Shown: positions 7,027-11,294 of the stretch, in pieces
Layout: every line of letters starts with the position of its first letter
Numbering within the stretch: position 1 is the stretch's first letter
Assembly: GCA_023388015.1 (NCBI GenBank)
Contig: JAEWHB010000188.1
Coordinates: 1-11,294, forward strand
Length of the DNA stretch: 11,294 nucleotides
Direction of reading: 5' to 3'
Source: Bacteroidota bacterium
GTDB taxonomy: Bacteria > Bacteroidota > Bacteroidia > Flavobacteriales > Weeksellaceae
Program-made: the position numbers and the translations under genes
The notes under the pieces: generated by a model
The model's database searches: none
Seen by the model: the letters and a program-made list of their open reading frames with translations, nothing else
Told to the model about the DNA's origin: nothing

Positions 7027-8487
7027 ATGCCTTTATCCGATAAAATCATACAGGATGCAATCACTTTCGACGACGTCCTCTTAGTTCCTTCCTATTCAGA
7101 GATATTACCCAATCAGGTTTCACTAAAAACTCGTTTGACCGATAAAATTCAGTTGCATATACCTTTGGTATCTGCAGCGATGGATACGGTTTCTGAATCG
7201 AAACTTGCCATCGCACTTGCACGTGAAGGCGGACTCTCTTTTGTACATAAAAATATGTCAATCGAAGAACAAGCCCATGAAATCGATGCGGTGAAACGTT
7301 CGGAAAACGGAATGATTTCAGATCCCATTACACTTTCGCGTCATCATAAACTAAAAGATGCCGAAGAACTAATGCGTCATTACCGCATTTCAGGGCTTCC
7401 GGTTATTGAAGAAGACAGAACGCTTGTGGGAATCATCACCAATCGTGATATCCGTTACCAGACCGATATGGATCAATTGGTGGAAGATGTGATGACCAAA
7501 CAAAATCTGATTACTTCCGATATCAATACAGACCTCAACAAAGCCAAAGACATTTTGCTGAAAAACCGTGTGGAGAAACTTCCGATTGTGGACAATAACT
7601 TAAAATTAATCGGGCTGATTACCATCAAGGACATTGACAATTTATCGGAATTTCCAAATGCGTGTAAAGACACCCAAGGAAGATTGCGTGTTGGTGCAGG
7701 TGTGGGCGTGGGCGCTGAAACGATGGATCGTGTTCAGGCATTGATCGATAAAGGAGTGGACATCATCGCGCTGGATTCCGCACACGGACATTCAAAAGGA
7801 GTTATCGACAAGGTAAAAGAAGTTCGTAATGCTTTCCCTGAACTGGATATCGTCGGAGGAAATATCGTAACAGGATTGGCCGCAAAGGATTTGATTGACG
7901 CCGGTGCAAATGTTCTGAAAGTTGGTGTAGGTCCGGGTTCAATCTGTACAACTCGTGTTGTAGCGGGCGTGGGCGTTCCACAGCTTTCAGCGATTTATGA
8001 TGTTTATGAATATGCGCATTCCAAAAATGTTTCGATTATCGCCGACGGCGGAATCAAGCTTTCAGGTGATATTGTGAAAGCCATTGCTTCGGGTGCTAAT
8101 TGTGTGATGATCGGAAGTCTGTTTGCCGGAACTGAAGAAGCGCCGGGCGAAGAAGTGATTTATCAGGGAAGAAAATTTAAAACTTATCAGGGAATGGGTT
8201 CGCTTTCAGCGATGAAACGCGGAAGTAAAGACCGCTATTTCCAATCTGATGCCAATAAATTAGTTCCCGAAGGAATTGAAGGAAGAGTTCCTTTCAAAGG
8301 TTCTTTGTCAGAAGTAGTTTATCAGCTTTGTGGCGGACTTCGTGCCGGAATGGGTTATTGCGGGACGCCTGATATTGAATCATTGATTAAAAATGGCAAA
8401 ATGGTAAAGATTTCAAACGCCGGACTTGCTGAAAGTCATCCGCACGATGTGATGATTACGAAAGAAGCGCCTAATTATTCGAATTAA
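7027..8487 (+). CDS. guaB: Inosine-5'-monophosphate dehydrogenase
   Basis: IMPDH oxidises IMP to XMP with NAD+, the committed step of guanine nucleotide synthesis in the cytoplasm; it works as a tetramer or octamer. The 486-residue protein is complete. The N-terminal AITFDDVLLVP segment is at 11-21, two CBS domains at about 93-205 sit inside the TIM barrel, Asp250 is in the NAD-site segment ALDSAHGHS, and the catalytic loop GPGSICTTR has Cys307. The IMP-site segments ADGGIK (339-344) and MIGSLFAGTEE (361-371) are intact, and the mobile flap holds Arg403-Tyr404. The open frame can be extended 27 bases upstream to a TTG at 7000, but the extra residues are not family-like and overlap the -7 box, so the ATG at 7027 is chosen. 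It is a single-gene unit, divergent from the DUF2723 gene and convergent with the FadL-like gene. Confidence 0.98.
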   Translation: MPLSDKIIQDAITFDDVLLVPSYSEILPNQVSLKTRLTDKIQLHIPLVSAAMDTVSESKLAIALAREGGLSFVHKNMSIEEQAHEIDAVKRSENGMISDPITLSRHHKLKDAEELMRHYRISGLPVIEEDRTLVGIITNRDIRYQTDMDQLVEDVMTKQNLITSDINTDLNKAKDILLKNRVEKLPIVDNNLKLIGLITIKDIDNLSEFPNACKDTQGRLRVGAGVGVGAETMDRVQALIDKGVDIIALDSAHGHSKGVIDKVKEVRNAFPELDIVGGNIVTGLAAKDLIDAGANVLKVGVGPGSICTTRVVAGVGVPQLSAIYDVYEYAHSKNVSIIADGGIKLSGDIVKAIASGANCVMIGSLFAGTEEAPGEEVIYQGRKFKTYQGMGSLSAMKRGSKDRYFQSDANKLVPEGIEGRVPFKGSLSEVVYQLCGGLRAGMGYCGTPDIESLIKNGKMVKISNAGLAESHPHDVMITKEAPNYSN

Positions 8488-8564
8488 ATTAAAAAAAAAC
8501 GGAGTTCGGACAACGTAAGAAATCATTAATTCTTAATGTTAAACCAAGACTCATTTTACCCATA

Positions 8565-8599
8565 AAAAAGGTGGCTTCGAGAACCTCAGCCACCTTTTT
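8565..8599. terminator. Bidirectional intrinsic terminator after guaB
   Basis: A perfect 12-bp stem (8565-8576 with 8588-8599, core GGTGGCT/AGCCACC) closes an 11-base loop in which GAG and CTC may pair further. It is flanked by A residues on one side and T residues on the other, so it should stop transcription of guaB and of the convergent FadL-like gene. It starts 77 bp after the guaB stop and ends 20 bp from the stop of the other gene. Confidence 0.9.
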
Positions 8600-8619
8600 A
8601 ATTTATTTTAAATAGGGTT

Positions 8620-10041
8620 TTAGAATTGCCAACCGGCCGTTAGCAAAAACATTCCTGTATTATTTTTGACTTCTGCTACATAATTATGTCCGGCATTTAA
8701 CGGAAGTGCCGCCAAATAAACATCGCCATTGTCATAATCTACGTATTCTCCGTTTCCGAAAACATAATCATATTTCTGATTTTGGAACTGATAAGCCGCA
8801 TCCAGATAAAATCCTCCGAAATCATATCCCGCTCCTATACTGAAACGATTGGTATCTCCTCGAAATGCTTTATCGAAATTTTGAGTAACCATAGTTCCGG
8901 TTCCTAAATCTGCATCCAGCATAATTTCTTCATAAGGACTTTGCACGAAATTGTAACCGCCACGGAATCTGAAATTGTTCAGACGATATTCCAATCCGGC
9001 TCGGATTTCACTGTTTGACTTCAGGTTATCATCAAAAAATGCATTTGCTCCGGCAAAATCGCCCGAAGGCATCAATTTGGCGGAACCATTCATGTGCAAT
9101 GTATAGTCTACATTGAGCGCAAGTGATTTTGCAAAAACCGCTCCCGCACTCGCAACCAAACGGCCGTTTGCATTTCGGTCGTACTGACTATAATATAAAT
9201 CGTAATGGTAGGTTTCGCCGAAAGGCAAATCGGCATAATAAGTTTCTTCAATATTTCTGTACCAAACAGGGCTGTGATAGGCAAGTCCCAAACGGACATT
9301 GTCATTTAACTTTCCGATTACACCGGCACTTAATGAAAAGCCTTGAGCTGTTGAAGCATACGGAGTCCCGTTAAGGTCATAACGATAAACATTGCTGCTT
9401 CCTGCTTCACCGATTGTTTCTTCATCAAAAGCGACATAATTGTCATATTGGGTGTCGTGAAAATTGAAACCCAAACCTAAATAGATTCTGTCATTGTAGC
9501 TTGCACCAAAATCGAGTGACATTTTGGTTTTATATCCCACGACTTCGTCATGGTATCCATTCATCACGTAAGTGGTATATTCTTCCGGATCTTCATTGGT
9601 CAAATAAGTTCCGGTTATATTTTCGTTTCGTCCCAAACGGATCCAATTATCCAGTGATTGTTGTGAATATTTAATTCCGATTGCAAAACGATTCCACGCA
9701 CTGTTCGGATTATGGAAAACAAAAGTTCCGCCTACATTTTGAAACATGGCTGAATTATCATCGGACTCAAAAGTATTTCCGAATTTTGTTTCGTTTTTAT
9801 AAGAATTAATTCCAAGTGTCACATTGACATCAGAAGCAATCGCAACCGCCAAACCAGCCGGATTTTGTTCAACTGACGAAATATCGCCACCCAAGGCACC
9901 CATTGCGCCACCCATCCCCATGTAGCGTGCGCTTCCGGCATTGATTTCATTTGAATAAGCCGATACGGAATTTATGTCCTGAACTGTCTGGCCGTGAACC
10001 ATCCCGGACACGACCATCAATCCTGCAAGTATTTTTTTCAT
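8620..10041 (-). CDS. OmpP1/FadL-type outer-membrane transport protein
   Basis: A 473-residue outer-membrane barrel, probably a channel for hydrophobic compounds by membership of the OmpP1/FadL/TodX group; Bacteroidota members are often labelled 'hemin receptor' without proof. A Sec signal peptide is present (Lys2-Lys3, cleavage after Gly17 in VHG before Gln). The mature start carries the conserved hatch-like segment GSARYMGMGGAMGALGGD (about 36-53) followed by EQNPAGLA (58-65), where the Asn-Pro-Ala-Gly signature is typical. The remainder alternates Tyr/Phe/Asn-rich strands with acidic loops and ends in AGWQF with the terminal aromatic residue expected of a barrel. The N-terminal segment is also shared with PorV/PorQ-type proteins of the type IX secretion system. 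No other secretion gene is nearby, and the whole reads better as a general FadL-like transporter. It follows the lipoprotein gene after 27 bp on the same strand, so co-transcription is likely. Confidence 0.9.
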   Translation of the reverse strand: MKKILAGLMVVSGMVHGQTVQDINSVSAYSNEINAGSARYMGMGGAMGALGGDISSVEQNPAGLAVAIASDVNVTLGINSYKNETKFGNTFESDDNSAMFQNVGGTFVFHNPNSAWNRFAIGIKYSQQSLDNWIRLGRNENITGTYLTNEDPEEYTTYVMNGYHDEVVGYKTKMSLDFGASYNDRIYLGLGFNFHDTQYDNYVAFDEETIGEAGSSNVYRYDLNGTPYASTAQGFSLSAGVIGKLNDNVRLGLAYHSPVWYRNIEETYYADLPFGETYHYDLYYSQYDRNANGRLVASAGAVFAKSLALNVDYTLHMNGSAKLMPSGDFAGANAFFDDNLKSNSEIRAGLEYRLNNFRFRGGYNFVQSPYEEIMLDADLGTGTMVTQNFDKAFRGDTNRFSIGAGYDFGGFYLDAAYQFQNQKYDYVFGNGEYVDYDNGDVYLAALPLNAGHNYVAEVKNNTGMFLLTAGWQF

Positions 10042-10068
10042 GCTAAATTTATCTCTAAAAATCTTTGA

Positions 10069-11294
10069 TTATCTTCTACCACCACTTCTGATTCCACCTC
10101 CTGATGATGAGCTTCTGCTTGGGGAAGAAGAATTCATATTGGAACTGCTTCTCGAAGGAGTGCTATTTGAGTTGGATCGAATATTTGAGTTCGAATTGGA
10201 TCTGATATTTGAATTAGAATTTCCTCTAATATTGGAATTTGAATTGGATCTGATATTAGAATTCGTATTGGTGCGAATGTTCGAATTCGTTCTGATATTG
10301 TCATTTGTGCGAATCGGGGCATTTGGTCTTACGTTAGCAGGTGGAGTCTGACGCACCGGACGAACTACATTTGAATTATTATCAGTTCTTACGCTATTAT
10401 CAACAGAAGTGCTTCGGGTAGATCTAACAGGTGTGTTTCCCGTACTTTGTGATGTCACATTATCTCTTACATTTCTAATAGGTCTAGTTGTACTTTCACT
10501 ACGAAGATTATTATTTCTTACAGATGAATTTCCATCTCGAATTGCGCGGTTATCACCTCTTAAGCCAATAGAATTACTCGTTCTGAATGCTGAATTATTC
10601 CGATAAGGAGTTCCATAAGAAAAATAACTTCCCGGACGCGCACCTGGATTCACTGAAGTTCCACGATAATAGTATCCGGGATATCCGTGATGGCCGTAAT
10701 AACCACCGTAACCATAATATCCGCCATAACCATAATATCCGTGGTAACCACCCCAATATGGGTTGCCCCAATAAGGATTGTAACCATAACCATACCAACC
10801 GCCCCAACCAGCGTAAGGATAACCACCCCAATAAGGATTACCCCAATAGCTTCCAAATCTCCAGGAACTGTACCAACCGCCCCAACCCCAGGAATTATAA
10901 CCCCACCAAGGATTACTCCAGCCGTAATTGTTGATCGTAATATCCAATCCGTCATATCTTCCCCAATCTGTGGTGCCACTAGAAGTTACATAACTTCCCC
11001 CACTATATACATTTACATTTTGAGCAGATTGTGTTTGAGCAGTCGTTTCCTCATAATAAAAGTCTTCTGCACCATTTCCATTTGCATCGAAATAAGGACT
11101 TCCAACTTGAATATCATATGAATTTGCATCTTGACTATCAGCATATTCTACCTGTCCATCTTTTGAGGGACTATAATAAACACCGTCAGTTTCCCCACTT
11201 GCAGCTGCAGTTGATTGAGATGAAGCACAGGAAACCACTCCAAATATCAAAGCTAGCACTCCAAAGTATTTGAAGATTTTTTGAGGATATGTGT
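10069..11294 (-). CDS. Low-complexity lipoprotein with Gly/Tyr/Trp and Asn/Arg/Ser repeats (5' end outside window)
   Basis: I recognise no functional family. The first in-window start (GTG at 11259) leaves only ten hydrophobic residues before a lipobox (VVSC, Cys coded at 11227-11229). Upstream codons stay open to the edge and read KIFKYFG, a normal positively charged signal-peptide start, so the true ATG probably lies beyond 11294. Counting from that GTG: residues 12-110 are acidic (about 15 Asp/Glu, 2 basic). Residues 98-200 are dominated by Gly, Tyr and Trp, with WGNPYWGGY twice (139-147, 164-172) and a GYYGYGG ladder (174-192). Residues 200-396 are Asn/Ser/Arg-rich with about 30 Arg and no Lys, and hold five tandem SNIRxNxN units. 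The 3' end is intact, finishing GGRR. It is probably anchored in the outer membrane by lipid; whether it faces out is unknown. It precedes the FadL-like gene by 27 bp. A matrix, adhesive or cell-envelope structural role is possible but unproven. Confidence 0.85.
   Translation of the reverse strand, partial: TYPQKIFKYFGVLALIFGVVSCASSQSTAAASGETDGVYYSPSKDGQVEYADSQDANSYDIQVGSPYFDANGNGAEDFYYEETTAQTQSAQNVNVYSGGSYVTSSGTTDWGRYDGLDITINNYGWSNPWWGYNSWGWGGWYSSWRFGSYWGNPYWGGYPYAGWGGWYGYGYNPYWGNPYWGGYHGYYGYGGYYGYGGYYGHHGYPGYYYRGTSVNPGARPGSYFSYGTPYRNNSAFRTSNSIGLRGDNRAIRDGNSSVRNNNLRSESTTRPIRNVRDNVTSQSTGNTPVRSTRSTSVDNSVRTDNNSNVVRPVRQTPPANVRPNAPIRTNDNIRTNSNIRTNTNSNIRSNSNSNIRGNSNSNIRSNSNSNIRSNSNSTPSRSSSNMNSSSPSRSSSSGGGIRSGGRR
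10169..10288 (-). repeat. Five tandem 24-bp units inside the lipoprotein gene
   Basis: Five head-to-tail 24-base units (10169-10192, 10193-10216, 10217-10240, 10241-10264, 10265-10288) code for the eight-residue SNIRxNxN repeat. Units 2 and 4 are nearly identical. Units 1, 3 and 5 differ at several bases while keeping the amino-acid pattern, so selection on the protein is likely. The array is in frame, so gain or loss of a unit would change length without breaking the gene. Confidence 0.9.
10660..10968 (-). repeat. Degenerate repeat block coding for the Gly/Tyr/Trp-rich segment
   Basis: Short imperfect repeats built on CCATAAT/CCACCCCAATA-type words (plus-strand sense) fill this stretch and code for the glycine-aromatic segment of the lipoprotein. 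Unlike the 24-bp array further downstream in the gene, there is no single fixed period; units of about 9-27 bases recur. It is coding DNA, and plus-strand open frames here are by-products of the composition. Confidence 0.75.

Noticed and set aside
8524..8538. A/T-only hairpin CATTAA-TTC-TTAATG between guaB and the terminator
   Set aside because: Six weak base pairs in A/T-rich DNA are expected by chance, and the real terminator lies 27 bp further on.
8620..10041. PorV/PorQ component of the type IX secretion system
   Set aside because: Only the N-terminal segment is shared; there are no other secretion genes nearby and the overall pattern fits a general FadL-type transporter.
10169..10288. 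Possible CRISPR array because of regular repeats
   Set aside because: The units are directly adjacent without unique spacers, and are coding repeats in frame with a lipoprotein gene.
10040..10351. Plus-strand open frame of 103 codons with repeated Leu-Glu-Phe pattern
   Set aside because: It lies antisense to the 24-bp repeat array of the lipoprotein gene; the repeated pattern is simply the complement of that array, and it has no credible start context.
10587..11121. Overlapping plus-strand open frames with His/Asn-rich or Ile/Thr-rich translations
   Set aside because: They are complements of the Gly/Tyr/Trp-coding block; biased composition removes stop codons in other frames.

Overview
The window looks like chromosomal DNA of a Bacteroidota bacterium, most likely a flavobacterium of the Chryseobacterium type (family Weeksellaceae). 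That placement is inferred from protein style, not from a database search. The signs are A/T-rich intergenic DNA, no Shine-Dalgarno sequences, TAnnTTTG-type -7 boxes, a DUF2723/TMEM260-like membrane protein, an OmpP1/FadL-type barrel and a glycine/tyrosine/tryptophan-rich lipoprotein. Nothing points to a mobile element, phage or CRISPR array, and coding density is high with no gene-free stretch above about 165 bases.

Layout. (1) 29-2612, plus strand: a tight three-gene run of an M20-family amidohydrolase, a secreted protein of unknown function that may be a beta-propeller, and a deoxynucleoside kinase. The gaps are 9 bp and 1 bp. (2) 2631-2657: a 10-bp perfect stem terminator shared by two converging units. 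(3) 2678-6861, minus strand: a 1210-residue polytopic DUF2723 protein (GT-C glycosyltransferase fold) followed after 32 bp by a small outer-membrane beta-barrel. (4) 6862-7026: a divergent control region with a TAAATTTG box for each side, an 18-bp dyad and a 14-bp direct repeat. (5) 7027-8487, plus strand: guaB, IMP dehydrogenase, complete with both CBS domains and catalytic Cys. (6) 8565-8599: a second two-way terminator. (7) 8620-11294, minus strand: a FadL-like outer-membrane barrel preceded by a strongly biased lipoprotein whose start lies beyond the right edge of the window.

How the genes may work together. Housekeeping nucleotide metabolism (deoxynucleoside salvage and guanine nucleotide synthesis) alternates with envelope genes. 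The two envelope units are the most open. One pairs a probable protein O-mannosyltransferase relative with a small barrel. The other pairs a lipoprotein made of an acidic head, an aromatic/glycine middle and an arginine-rich repetitive tail with a FadL-type barrel. No complete undescribed system is demonstrated here. The lipoprotein and the organisation of the divergent promoter region are the best leads. Three start sites were revised from the longest open frame: the kinase begins at 1998, guaB at 7027, and the lipoprotein begins outside the window.
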